From Acidobacteriota bacterium (GTDB lineage: Bacteria; Acidobacteriota; Terriglobia; Acidiferrales; UBA7541): a DNA stretch of 64,000 bases. Numbering within the stretch: position 1 is the stretch's first letter; each line of letters begins with the position of its first letter. Below the pieces are notes generated by a model that was not told the DNA's origin, made no database searches, and saw only the letters and a program-made list of their open reading frames with translations. Where the stretch lies: positions 91,718 to 155,717 of the forward strand of contig JABCZN010000012.1 of assembly GCA_013289665.1 (NCBI GenBank), in the 5' to 3' direction. The translations under genes were made by a program, and so were the position numbers. Below are positions 18,037 through 27,587 of this stretch, in pieces.

Positions 18037-21000
18037 CTACGCTCTCTCGACCTTCACCAGAAAGCCCTTGAATTCCGGTGTGTAGGAGTTTGGATCATAG
18101 ACCGTTGGCGTCAGCAGATTCGCCAGCGTTCTTGCGTTCTTTCCTTCGTCCTCTTCGATGCCCCGATAGCCCTGGTGAATCTGGAAGCCGATCTGGTAGA
18201 CCTTTTTGCCGTCGATGATCATTGGCTTGATGCGTTTGGTGACCATCGCCTTCGCAATATACTCGCCGCGGATGCTCGAGACTTTTATTTTTTCTCCGCC
18301 GTGAACCCCGATGTCGTTCGCCAGTTCGGCGGGAATTTCGATGAAGGGTTCCGGCACCAGTTGCACGTTCATCGGATTGTTCTTGGTCCAGTAGTGGTAA
18401 TGCTCGGTCATACGATAGGTGGTGCAGACAATCGTGTAACCGTCTTTCGGTGTGCCGTACTTGTCGTCGGGGGTTTTGAATCGTTTGACCACCGGATTGT
18501 GGGTCTGCTGCGGATGCAACGGATTGTCAATCGGGCTCTCGATCGGTTCGTAGAATTCCGGGAACGGCCCATCGGCGAAGGCCGCGAGCGGTCCAAAGAT
18601 TCGCCCCACGCCTTCCGCAGTCATGATAAACGGGCCCATGTGGTCTTTTGGCTTGGAATCGGCTTTGAAGTCCGGCACGTCGTTGCCAACCCATTTTTGC
18701 GTGGCTTCGCTCCACCACACTTGTTTACGTGAAGGATCCCAGGGCTTGCCCTCCACGTCGCACGATGCGCGATTGTAGAGTACGCGCCGGTTCGCGGGCC
18801 ACGACCAACCCCAGGCCGGGTGCACTCCCATGCCCGAAGGATCCGAGGGGTCGCGTCGCGCGGATTGATTGCCTGCTTCCGTGAAGGCGCCGGAGTAAAT
18901 CCAGTTGCCGCAGGACGTCGTGCCGTCGTCTTTCAGCCAGGCAAAACCGGGAAGCTGCTGGCCGGCCTTGATTTGCTGCTTGGTCGCTGGATCTTCGAGA
19001 TCCGCCAGCGCCTTGCCGTTGATTTCCTTCAAGACTTCGGCCAACGGAGGACTGGAGGGAAAGCTGTAATTCCAGGTCAGGTTCAAAATGGGATCGGGGA
19101 ACTTGCCGCCTTCTTTCTTGTAGAGCTCACGTACCTTCAGAAAAATCTGCGCCAGAATGGCATGGTCCAGCCGGGCATCTCCGGGCGTCGGCACGGCCGT
19201 GTTTTTCCATAGCACCCAGCGCGCGGAATTAGTCATTGAGCCGTCTTTTTCGGCAAAACCCGCACAAGGCAAGTTGTAGACAGTTGTTTGGATCTGCTTC
19301 ATTTCGTCCGTGGAGATCCCGGGTGCTCGCCAAAAATCGCTGGTCTCGTTGGGATAAATTTCCCCGACGACCAGGAAGTCCGCTTTTTTCAGCGCGTCGA
19401 TGTTTTTCTTGGAGTTGGGACCGATGGCCACGCCGTTCATCCCGAAAGCGAGCATGCCTTTCAGGGTCCCGTTGTACATGTCGTCCCACATTTGCACCCA
19501 GGAGTAATTTCTGTCGACCTTGGGCAGATAATCGAAGGCCCAGCCGTTTTGTTTGGTGGCCGCGTCGCCATAGAGGGCTTTGAGGAAGCTGACCGTGAAT
19601 TTCGGCGTGTTGCTGTAGTAGTTGAACGAATCCCATGCGGCGGGCTTCGAAGATGTTGGAGTGACGCGCTTCATCCAATCGTCAAAGGATGCGTCCGCGG
19701 GAGTCGGAGTCTTCAGGTAGCCCGGTAAACTGTCGAAGAGGCCGGCCATGTCCGTGGCGCCCTGAATGTTGGAGTGACCGCGCAGCGCATTTACGCCGCC
19801 GCCCGCGCGGCCGACGTTGCCCATCACCAGTTGCAGGATGGCGGCGGTACGGATGATTTGGGTGCCGAATGAGTGATGGGTCCAGCCGACGGCGTAGATG
19901 ATGGTGCTGACCTTCTTCATGTCGCCGTCTTTGCGAACCGAAGTGTAGAGGTCGGCGGCCTTGAGGAATTGTTCCTTGGGGATGCCGGTAATGCGCTCGA
20001 CCATCTCCGGTGTGTAGCGGGAATAGTGCTTCTTCAGGAGCTGGAAGACGCAGTTCGGGTTCTCGAGCGTGGGATCAAAGTCGACAGTTCCCGGCAGCGC
20101 AGGAAGGGCGGGCGGTTGTCCGGGTTTCGGGGCGGGAGGGGCGGGCGATTTCCCGCCGGAGCCCTGGTAATTCCAGCTGGCCCGGTTGTAGGTCTGTTTC
20201 TGGTCGTCGAAGCCGGAGAACAAGCCATCAACATCAGGGAGCTTGAAATCCTTTTCTACGATGAATCCCGCGTTGGTGTAATTAACCAGGTAGTCTTTTG
20301 CGATTCGATTGTTTTCGATGGCGTAGTGAATTAGACCGCCAAGGAAGGCGATATCTGTCCCGGCGCGAATCTGGCAGAACATGTCGGCGACAGCGGCAGT
20401 GCGCGTGAATCGAGGATCGACAACGATCATCTTTGCGTTGCGGGTGCGCTTTGCTTCCACCGGCCACTTAAATCCACAAGGATGATTCTCGGCAGGATTA
20501 CCGCCCATGATCAGCATCATGTCGGTATTCTTCATGTCCACCCAGCCATTGGTCATCGCGCCCCGGCCGAACGTTGGTCCCAAACTTGAGACCGTGGGGC
20601 CGTGTCAAACCCTGGCCTGGTTTTCCAGATGCACGACCCCCAGGGCGCGCATCGCTTTCACGACCAGATAGTTAAACTCGTTCGTGTCGGTGCAGCCGCC
20701 GATGAAGGCGACCGATTCCAGCCGATTGACCGTGTGCCCCGCCGCATCCTTCTCGACGAAAGTGTCATCGCGGGTCTTCTTGACCCTGGCGGCGATTTCG
20801 TTGATGGCATCGTCCCAGGAAATGTCCTGCCAGTCGGTGCCGCCCGGCCGGCGCACCTGCGGCTTCAGAAGGCGCCTGTCGTTCATGATCTCTTGCTGAA
20901 GCGAAGAACCTTTCGGGCAGAGCGTGCCGCGGTTGGTCGGATGATCGGGGTCGCCCTCGACGTGAACAACCTGCGCAGTGACATTCTTCGCGCGGTCACC

Positions 21001-21186
21001 AATGGTGTAGATGATCGTTCCACAACCCACCGCGCAGTACGGGCAAGTTGACCGCGTCTCGCTGGCACGGCCAATCTTCAGAGTGCGAAGTTCGGCGAAG
21101 GCCGGTTTCAAATCAAAGCCGAAAACCGCTGCGGCTGTGCCCCCAACTGTGGCAATTTTCAGAAAATCACGGCGAGAAGCGTCCAT
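18037..21186 (-). CDS. fdnG: Selenocysteine formate dehydrogenase, catalytic (alpha) subunit
   Basis: A single gene of 1049 residues read through an in-frame TGA at 20607-20605 as selenocysteine 194. The context 'NQARV-Sec-HGPTV' is the E. coli FdnG/FdoG active site (Sec196 there), and both flanks continue the same protein. The N-terminus has a Tat signal ('SRRDFLKIA'), then a [4Fe-4S] motif 'CPYCAVGC...LCPKG'; molybdopterin-binding domains follow. The product oxidises periplasmic formate to CO2. Residues about 342-366 are a Pro/Ala-rich insertion I do not recall in the E. coli enzyme. GGAGGGT precedes the ATG. Confidence 0.95.
20576..20607 (-). promoter_or_regulatory. UGA codon with bacterial SECIS-like hairpin in fdnG
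   Basis: Directly after the UGA the transcript can fold GGUCUC / GGGACC (20593-20588 with 20581-20576) around the loop AAGUUU. The E. coli fdhF/fdnG element has the same placement and a similar GU-containing loop (AGGUCU), the part bound by SelB. Folding was done by eye. Confidence 0.8.
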
Positions 21187-21230
21187 TAGGACCCTCCGTA
21201 GGATGTGAGGAGATCTGATGCGGCCCCCTC

Positions 21231-21259
21231 TTCATATTTCTTCCCGGGCCTTCTGTCAA
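21231..21259 (-). promoter_or_regulatory. Predicted promoter of the formate dehydrogenase operon
   Basis: On the minus strand: TTGACA (21259-21254), a 17-nt spacer, then TATGAA (21236-21231), 45 nt upstream of the fdnG ATG. The -35 is perfect; the -10 matches four of six. Confidence 0.6.
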
Positions 21260-21595
21260 GTCCTAAACCCTGGGCCGCCGGAAGAACCGACGTGGCTTCG
21301 ATGTTCTGGCGCAGCGAAATGTTTCAAGAATCTTTCGAAACAGGACCAGTCAAGTCCGATAGAACTTCGGCTGACCCGGAATGTCATGTTCAAGTCCGGA
21401 AAGCAATGTGTCGGGCGGGTTACTGCTTAACCTTCGCCGCACAAAGGCCAAGAAATCCGGCCGGATCTGCCGGAAGTGTAAAAAAATGGAGAAGGCGGTA
21501 TTCAGGCAGGCCAATTTAAGCATTGTGCCGCGGCCGAGGTTCTGTCTGCGGGTCCGAGCACCATTCTGCACTGTCGAAATTCGTGTGTCCGTCGA
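21260..21595. other. Intergenic region between fdnG and the sensor kinase pair
   Basis: About 336 nt between divergent genes. Short frames here have no family-like features. I see a weak inverted repeat (TTTC...GAAA near 21325-21345) but no clear promoter for the rightward kinase genes. Confidence 0.4.
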
Positions 21596-23440
21596 GTGAG
21601 TATGAAAGCTGGCCACAACTCGTCGCTCGCTCCAGCCGAAAAAGACCGGCGTTCGAACCGGCCCTTGCTGTTTGGCTACTCCTTGACCGCAGCTGCGGTT
21701 CTCCTGTCGTCGGTCGCGGCACTGGTTCTACCCAAAGGCTTTGAGCTTGGCCTGTTCGGCGACCTCTTGCAGGCCGCGCTGGCGGGGGCATTCACCTTCC
21801 TCACGTTTCAGAACATGCTTCGGAGCCAGGCCCAGGTACGCGCCTTCTGGCTCCTGCTCTTCATCGGGGCGGCGATGTGGTTGTTCAGCCTGCTGATCTG
21901 GTCCACGCATGAACTGTGGTTCCACTTGGCAGTCCCTGATGTGCCTCTAGCTGATATCTTTCTATTCGTAGGATTGGTCCCCCTGGTCGCCGCGACGGTC
22001 CTGGAACCTCAAAAAGCGCACGATGCCCGCTTCCGCTCTTTTGGTCTGCTGGATCTGGCCATTCTGATCCTGTATTCGCTTTACCTGTTTGCGTTCTACG
22101 TGTACGCGTATCGCCTGCTTCCGGGCACCATGGGCATCTACAACCATAATTTCAACGTCGCCGACGCGATTGGAAATCAGTTATTTGCCATTGCCACGGG
22201 GGTTGCGTTTTTCCGGGAACGCGGAGCCTGGCGTCCGTTGTACCGCATCTTCTTTCTCTCTGCCGCAGGATATGCTCTGGCCTCCGACGCGATCAATGTG
22301 GCGATCGATCTCGGCAAGTACTATACAGGCTCTCTCTATGATGTCCCGCTGGTGGCCGCAATGGGTGGCTTTGTGTGTCTCTCCCTCGCCGGGCGGCCGC
22401 TTATAGAACCCGCTCCGGGAGCGGTGGAACGCGACGGTGGCAAGAAGCGACCCTTTAGGCGATTCACCTTTCTTCCCTCGCATTTGGCCATGCTGGTCAC
22501 GCTTTCCACCCCGGCGATCGGATTGTGGCTGCTGACGACCTACGCGGCGCACGACAGACTTTTTTCCTTCCGGCTCGACATTACCCTCCTCACCATCTTT
22601 ATGCTGACGCTGTTGCTTTCCATCAAGCAGGATTTCCTGAGCGCCAATCTGTTCGGTTCCCTCCGGCACCTCTCCCATACTTACTCGAGCATCGACCGCT
22701 TCAAGGATCACCTGGTGCAAGGCGACAAGCTGGCTTCCCTCGGCGAACTGGTGGCCAGCGTCGCTGACCAGATTCGGAAGGCCATGACCATTATCCGGCA
22801 GCAGGCGGCTCAGATCACCTCCCGCTCGCATGGGGAATCCCGCAGCCGTACCCTGGCTGGAAAGATTGGCCAGTATGCGGAGCGAACCGATGCCCTCGTC
22901 GAGAATATGCAGCGCTTCGCCCAGGAAACCCCGCTAGCGGTCGCTCCCGTCGCAGTAAAACCATTGCTCGAGAACGCTCTCCATCTGAGCCGCATCGACA
23001 AACTGCATAACGTAGTCGTTCACTTGGAGGCGGAGACGGACTGTCCGCCGGTACTGGCCGATTCGAGCCAGCTGCTTCACGTTTTTCTGCAGATCATTTC
23101 GAATGCGATGGACGCCCTGGAAGAAGTTGGCGGCGGCGAACTCACGATCTCCATACGTCCCTGCGAACCGCAGGTGTGCATTCAGTTTTCCGATAACGGC
23201 CCCGGCATCCGGCATCCGGATCACGCGTTCGAACCCTTTTTCACAACCAAGCCCGTGGGGAAGGGAACCGGTCTCGGGCTAAGCACGTGTTACGGCATAA
23301 TTCGCCAGCATGACGGCGACATCACCTGCGGGAATCGCCTGGAGGGCGGCGCTTACTTCACGATCTTTCTCCCCGCGGTCGCTTTGTCAGCCTCGGTTTC
23401 AGGCTTCGCCTCATCCGTTGTATCGGAGCGACCAGGGTGA
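21596..23440 (+). CDS. Membrane sensor kinase with ATPase domain but no H-box histidine
   Basis: 614 residues (GTG 21596; ATG 21602 also possible). Residues 25-345 hold about 10 membrane segments. At 378-400 the HisKA-like helix 'KLASLGELVASVADQIRKAM' matches the usual H-box pattern but has Asp391 where the phosphoaccepting His belongs. The HATPase domain is intact: N-box 'NAMDALEE' (503-510), 'DNGPGI' (533-538), 'GKGTGLGL' (555-562). The membrane region is clearly related to that of the next gene (shared pattern around 'YYTGSLYDVP' / 'YYAGSFYDTP'). Its stop overlaps the next start by 4 nt. It may act only with that partner, or not by the classical route. Confidence 0.85.
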   Translation: MSMKAGHNSSLAPAEKDRRSNRPLLFGYSLTAAAVLLSSVAALVLPKGFELGLFGDLLQAALAGAFTFLTFQNMLRSQAQVRAFWLLLFIGAAMWLFSLLIWSTHELWFHLAVPDVPLADIFLFVGLVPLVAATVLEPQKAHDARFRSFGLLDLAILILYSLYLFAFYVYAYRLLPGTMGIYNHNFNVADAIGNQLFAIATGVAFFRERGAWRPLYRIFFLSAAGYALASDAINVAIDLGKYYTGSLYDVPLVAAMGGFVCLSLAGRPLIEPAPGAVERDGGKKRPFRRFTFLPSHLAMLVTLSTPAIGLWLLTTYAAHDRLFSFRLDITLLTIFMLTLLLSIKQDFLSANLFGSLRHLSHTYSSIDRFKDHLVQGDKLASLGELVASVADQIRKAMTIIRQQAAQITSRSHGESRSRTLAGKIGQYAERTDALVENMQRFAQETPLAVAPVAVKPLLENALHLSRIDKLHNVVVHLEAETDCPPVLADSSQLLHVFLQIISNAMDALEEVGGGELTISIRPCEPQVCIQFSDNGPGIRHPDHAFEPFFTTKPVGKGTGLGLSTCYGIIRQHDGDITCGNRLEGGAYFTIFLPAVALSASVSGFASSVVSERPG

Positions 23441-24732
23441 GTATTCAACCCCGCCACAAACTCTTCCTTGGTATCGCTTGCGCGATATTCCTATTGCATA
23501 CCGCTGTTGCAGCGTTCGCCAGACCCTCGTTCCCGTTGACGATTTTCGGCGATGCGATCCCCTGCGGATTGCTGATCGCGGCCATCCTGGCGGTACGCGA
23601 GAATTTCCGCTTCCCTCGCGGGGTTCTGCCGCTCTTCTGGAAGTTGATGGCCGCAGGCTTGTTTCAGATGCTGCTCTCGCAGGCCTACTGGTTCTACTAC
23701 GATTCGCTGAAAATCTATTCCGCTCCCAGCCCGGTTATTGGCGACACACTGTTCCTGCTGGCGCACGTTTTCTTTCTTTCCGCCTTTGTTTTAAGGCCGC
23801 ATTCCGCCGCTGCGGGCGGCGACCTGCGGCTCCGGCACCTCGATTTCGCGTTGCTCACTTTCTGGTGGTTGGCCCTGTATGCCTACTTCGCCCTGCCCTG
23901 GCAACTGGTCATCCAGGATTTCTCCAAATACAATCCTGCGTATTATCTCCTGGCGTTGATCCAGCATATGATGATCATTGCCGGGCTGGCCGTCGTGTGG
24001 AAACGCGCAACGGGACTCTGGCGCACCTTCTACGGCAGCTTCCTCTGCCTGTTTGTCTTGATCGCCGCGGGAAATCTGCTGCTCAGTGTGGCCATCGATC
24101 GCGGTGTTTATTATGCGGGCAGCTTTTATGACACGCCTTTCCTGCTGGCGCTGCTCTTGTTCACCGTCGTTGCCTCTTTCGGGTTATCCCTCGAGCCCCG
24201 CGAGGACAAGACTCCGAATCGCGAAATCAACCAAAGCCTGTGGACGGCGCGCATCGCGATGGTGGCCATACTTTCTCTGCCGGTCATCGCCCTGCTCGGC
24301 TCGTTCGAAAGGAATGTCCCTGAGGATGTGGCGGCCTTTCGGCTCCGCCTGGTGTTTGTAGCGATGTTGCTGCTGAGCGGCCTGGTTTTCTGGAAGCTGA
24401 CTTTGCTTGCACGGGAGCTCCGCCGCCTGGTGCGCCTCTCTGAATCCTCGCTCGAGAATCTGAAAAAGGTCCAGGCGCGCGTGACTCACTCGCAGAAACT
24501 GGCGGCACTGGGGAGGCTCGCGGCCGGCGCCACCCATGAGATCAGCAACCCCCTTACCGCCATCTTGGGCTACTCTGAACTGTTGACGGACATCCCTGCG
24601 CTTTCTCCCCCCGACCGCGAGAGCGCTCAGATCATCCAGAAGCAAGTGCACTCTGCGCAGGCCGCCGTTAACAGCCTCCGCAAATCGCTGCGAAATCCGG
24701 ATGCCCTGCATCCAACGACAACCAGCGAATAA
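23437..24732 (+). CDS. Membrane sensor protein with H-box HisKA but no ATPase domain
   Basis: 431 residues from GTG 23437 (GTGA overlap with the upstream stop). About 8-9 membrane segments (10-325) are homologous to those of the upstream protein. A HisKA domain follows, with an intact H-box: 'LAALGRLAAGATHEISNP', His367. The protein ends about 65 residues later, after the second dimerisation helix, with no N-box, G1 or G2 motif. No ATPase remnant follows: the next gene starts 36 nt downstream. It therefore has the phosphoacceptor its neighbour lacks and lacks the catalytic domain its neighbour has. Confidence 0.85.
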   Translation: MSIQPRHKLFLGIACAIFLLHTAVAAFARPSFPLTIFGDAIPCGLLIAAILAVRENFRFPRGVLPLFWKLMAAGLFQMLLSQAYWFYYDSLKIYSAPSPVIGDTLFLLAHVFFLSAFVLRPHSAAAGGDLRLRHLDFALLTFWWLALYAYFALPWQLVIQDFSKYNPAYYLLALIQHMMIIAGLAVVWKRATGLWRTFYGSFLCLFVLIAAGNLLLSVAIDRGVYYAGSFYDTPFLLALLLFTVVASFGLSLEPREDKTPNREINQSLWTARIAMVAILSLPVIALLGSFERNVPEDVAAFRLRLVFVAMLLLSGLVFWKLTLLARELRRLVRLSESSLENLKKVQARVTHSQKLAALGRLAAGATHEISNPLTAILGYSELLTDIPALSPPDRESAQIIQKQVHSAQAAVNSLRKSLRNPDALHPTTTSE

Positions 24733-24767
24733 AGGGATTCCTGAATTCGCCGCCCGGGGCTTAATCT

Positions 24768-25403
24768 GTGAGCCGTTTGCCTATTCTCGTCATCGAATTC
24801 GCCGCAATTTATGTAATTGTCCCTCTGCTCATCTATTACCGCCGCATTCCCAACCTGCCGATTCCATATTTGCTGCTCATTGCGCTCCTGGCCTTTTTTC
24901 TCCTCCGGAGCGACCCGGCGTTCCGCATTTCGCAGCTCACTCACTGGGGCAACATCCGGCCATTCCTCCCCACCGTCCTCGTTCGAGATGCCGTGTGCGT
25001 GGCGGGACTGGGAATCGCCGTCTACTTCCTGGCGCCGCAACTCCTTTTCTCCCTAATCCGGCGCTCAGCTTGGCTCTGGGCGCTGGTATTTCTGCTCTAC
25101 CCACTGCTCTCTGTCTACCCGCAGGAATTTCTTTACCGGGCATTTTTCTTTCATCGCTACGAGCCTCTGTTCGGCCGTGGATGGGGCATGTTGATGGCCA
25201 GCGCACTGGCGTTCGCCTTTGTTCATATTATTTTCAGGAATTGGCTGGCCGTGGGGCTCTGCCTGATCGGCGGGTTTTTATTTTCGGTCACCTATCAAAC
25301 TTCCGGTTCGTTGCTCCTCGCGTGCCTGGACCATGCCATTTTCGGCAATTTCCTGTTCACCATCGGTCTTGGCCAGTTCTTCTACCACGGCTCCCAGACC
25401 TGA
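24768..25403 (+). CDS. CPBP-family intramembrane metalloprotease
   Basis: 211 residues from GTG 24768, with about 6-7 membrane helices. CPBP (CAAX protease/bacteriocin-processing, Abi) motifs are present: 'QEFLYRAFFF' (motif 1; usually EExxxR, here QExxxR), 'FAFVHIIFRN' (motif 2, catalytic His) and 'HAIFGN' (motif 3). The Gln-for-Glu change occurs in part of the family as I recall it, so activity is not excluded. It lies 36 nt after the sensor pair on the same strand, suggesting one operon; a role in processing a membrane partner of that system is speculation. Confidence 0.8.
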   Translation: MSRLPILVIEFAAIYVIVPLLIYYRRIPNLPIPYLLLIALLAFFLLRSDPAFRISQLTHWGNIRPFLPTVLVRDAVCVAGLGIAVYFLAPQLLFSLIRRSAWLWALVFLLYPLLSVYPQEFLYRAFFFHRYEPLFGRGWGMLMASALAFAFVHIIFRNWLAVGLCLIGGFLFSVTYQTSGSLLLACLDHAIFGNFLFTIGLGQFFYHGSQT

Positions 25404-25551
25404 CCCCGCCCGTTCATTCTTCTCCCCAAACAGGCCTCCACCCGGTAAAATAAAGGCGAAACAATTCCTGCTTTCTCTCGCTGAAATATTGAGGCCACCG
25501 GGTGCGTATCCAGTCTTCAGAGCCACACCCACACCAAGGAGATGCCGCCGC

Positions 25552-26832
25552 ATGGCGACGACACCTAAATCGCTGAAGCCTGACCTGGGATCCCTGCGCA
25601 TCAGCGACACCAAGCGCAACGCCACCAGGTCCAGCAAGCGCTGGCTGTGGCTGTTTTTGGGCGTGCTGGCACTGATTTTGCTCGCTGTTGCTGCCTCCGC
25701 TTTCCGGGATCGCAAACCCGAAGTGGAAGTCGCGACGGTAAGCAAGCCGGCGAATGGTCCCGCCGGGGTCCTGAACGCCAGCGGCTATATCACGCCGCGC
25801 CGCCGCGCGACGATCGCCGCAAAAATCACCGGCCGCGTCACTAGCGTCATGTTCGACGAGGGAACTCGCGTCGCCGAGGGGCAGCTCCTCGCTACGCTCG
25901 ATGATTCCGATGCGCGCCGCGCCCTGGACTCGGCCAAAGCCGATCGCGACTCCTCGCAAGCTGCCATTGCCGACTTCGAGGTGCAGCTTCGCAATGCCGA
26001 AATCGAGCTTCACCGCGCCGAACAGCTGGTGAAGGAGGGTGTGCAGACGCAGCAGGCCCTCGACACTGCGGTTATGACCGCCGACAGCCTTCGCGCCAAG
26101 ATTAATCTGGCGAAGCAGCAGGTTGCAGGTACCGAGGCGCGTATCCGAGAGCAGCAGCAGGCCGTGGACAACTGCACCATTCGCGCGCCTTATGCCGGCA
26201 TCGTGGTTTCGAAGGATGCCCAGGTCGGCGAAATGGTCTCGCCGGTTTCGGCGGGAGGCGGCTTCACCCGGACCGGCATCGCCACCATCGTTGATCTGCA
26301 CTCCAATGAAATTGAGGTAGACGTCAGCGAGTCTTACATCGCGAAGGTGCAACCCAACCAGCCGGTCACGGCGATTCTGGACGCCTATCCGGATTGGAGC
26401 ATCCCCGCGAAGGTGCGGACCGTTATTCCGACGGCCGATCGGCAAAAGGCTACGGTGAAAGTCCGTATTTCATTCACGGACGAAGGTCATGTCCGCCTCA
26501 TCGACCCTGCGACCCAACCAAGAATTCTTCCGGACATGGGAGTGAAGGTAACGTTTCTTGAAGAAGAAAAGCCCAAAGCGGCTGCAGACAAATCACCTGC
26601 GGCGGCACCCGCGCTCGCGCTGGTACCAGCAGCCGCCATCCACCGGGACAATTCTTCCAAATTTGTGTTCGTAGTGAAAGGCGATACCCTGGAACGCCGC
26701 GCGGTTTCGCTGGGGTCGGTTCGCGGCACGAACGTCGAAATTCTTGCCGGGCTTCAGCCGGACGCAGTTGTCGTCGTGAAAGGTCCGGAATCCCTGCGTG
26801 ACGGCCAGTCGGTGCAGATTAAACAACAATAG
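25552..26832 (+). CDS. Membrane fusion (periplasmic adaptor) protein of an ABC exporter
   Basis: 426 residues from ATG 25552, preceded by AAGGAG at 25536-25541. The open frame to 25333 overlaps the protease gene and is not protein-like. An N-terminal membrane anchor ('WLFLGVLALILLAVAASAF') is followed by the HlyD/MacA order: a biotinyl-lipoyl half, a coiled-coil hairpin (about 115-210, 'AEQLVKEGVQTQQALDTA'), the second lipoyl half ('IRAPYAGIVVSKDAQVGE') and beta-barrel domains. It bridges the ABC permeases to an outer-membrane channel not encoded here. The ATPase gene follows after 11 nt. Confidence 0.9.
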   Translation: MATTPKSLKPDLGSLRISDTKRNATRSSKRWLWLFLGVLALILLAVAASAFRDRKPEVEVATVSKPANGPAGVLNASGYITPRRRATIAAKITGRVTSVMFDEGTRVAEGQLLATLDDSDARRALDSAKADRDSSQAAIADFEVQLRNAEIELHRAEQLVKEGVQTQQALDTAVMTADSLRAKINLAKQQVAGTEARIREQQQAVDNCTIRAPYAGIVVSKDAQVGEMVSPVSAGGGFTRTGIATIVDLHSNEIEVDVSESYIAKVQPNQPVTAILDAYPDWSIPAKVRTVIPTADRQKATVKVRISFTDEGHVRLIDPATQPRILPDMGVKVTFLEEEKPKAAADKSPAAAPALALVPAAAIHRDNSSKFVFVVKGDTLERRAVSLGSVRGTNVEILAGLQPDAVVVVKGPESLRDGQSVQIKQQ

Positions 26833-26843
26833 GAGCGCTCCCC

Positions 26844-27587
26844 ATGGTGAAAGTTGACGGAAGTGGCGGTAACTCCAGCCTCATTCAGGTGCGCGACCTC
26901 GACAAGACGTATCGTCGCGGCGGCGAAGAGATTCACGTGCTTCAGGGGCTGAACCTCGATGTGGAAAAGGGCGAGTTCATCGCCTTCATGGGCCCGAGCG
27001 GCTCCGGCAAAACCACGCTCTTGAATTTGCTAGGTGGGCTGGACGTCCCTACCCGCGGCAGCATCACCGTTGCCGGCGATGAAATTACCAACATGTCCGC
27101 CAACCGCCTGACCGAATGGCGCGCGCGCCACGTTGGCTTCATCTTTCAGATGTACAACCTGATTCCCGTGCTCACTGCGTTTCAGAACGTGGAGCTTCCG
27201 CTGCTGCTCACCAAGCTTTCGAAGGCCGAGCGCCGCGAACACGTGGAGACCGCGCTTTCGGTCGTGGGTCTTACCGACCGCATGGATCATTATCCGCGCC
27301 AGCTTTCCGGCGGGCAGGAGCAACGCGTCACGATCGCCCGCGCAGTTGTTTCCGACCCGACCTTCCTTTTGTGCGACGAGCCTACCGGGGACCTGGACCG
27401 CAAGAGCGCCGATGAAATCATGGCGCTGATTGAAGAACTTGTCGGCAAGCATTCCAAGACCGTACTGATGGTTACGCACGATCCGGTTGTCGCTTCCCGC
27501 GCCAACACCACGCTGCATCTTGAAAAGGGAGTGCTCGTCGAAGGGCGCAGACAGCCGCTGATGACCACGGCTGGGGGTGTGGCATGA
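26844..27587 (+). CDS. ABC transporter ATPase (MacB/LolD/DevA type)
   Basis: 247 residues with all ABC motifs: Walker A 'GPSGSGKTTLLN', Q-loop 'FIFQMYNLIPVLTAFQNVELP' (within the family's 'YNLiP' subgroup), signature 'LSGGQEQRV', Walker B 'FLLCDEPTGDLD', and H-loop 'VTHD'. The 'EPTGDLD' Walker B context is typical of MacB/LolD-type ATPases. It powers the two permeases encoded immediately downstream; its stop overlaps the first permease start (ATGA). Confidence 0.93.
   Translation: MVKVDGSGGNSSLIQVRDLDKTYRRGGEEIHVLQGLNLDVEKGEFIAFMGPSGSGKTTLLNLLGGLDVPTRGSITVAGDEITNMSANRLTEWRARHVGFIFQMYNLIPVLTAFQNVELPLLLTKLSKAERREHVETALSVVGLTDRMDHYPRQLSGGQEQRVTIARAVVSDPTFLLCDEPTGDLDRKSADEIMALIEELVGKHSKTVLMVTHDPVVASRANTTLHLEKGVLVEGRRQPLMTTAGGVA

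Noticed and set aside
20584..20607. fdnG as a pseudogene with a premature stop
   Set aside because: The stop is UGA at the exact selenocysteine position, with family-conserved flanks and a SECIS-like hairpin.
21381..21599. 72-codon frame with a CRKC motif upstream of the sensor pair
   Set aside because: No ribosome site, no family resemblance, and it runs into the sensor gene start.
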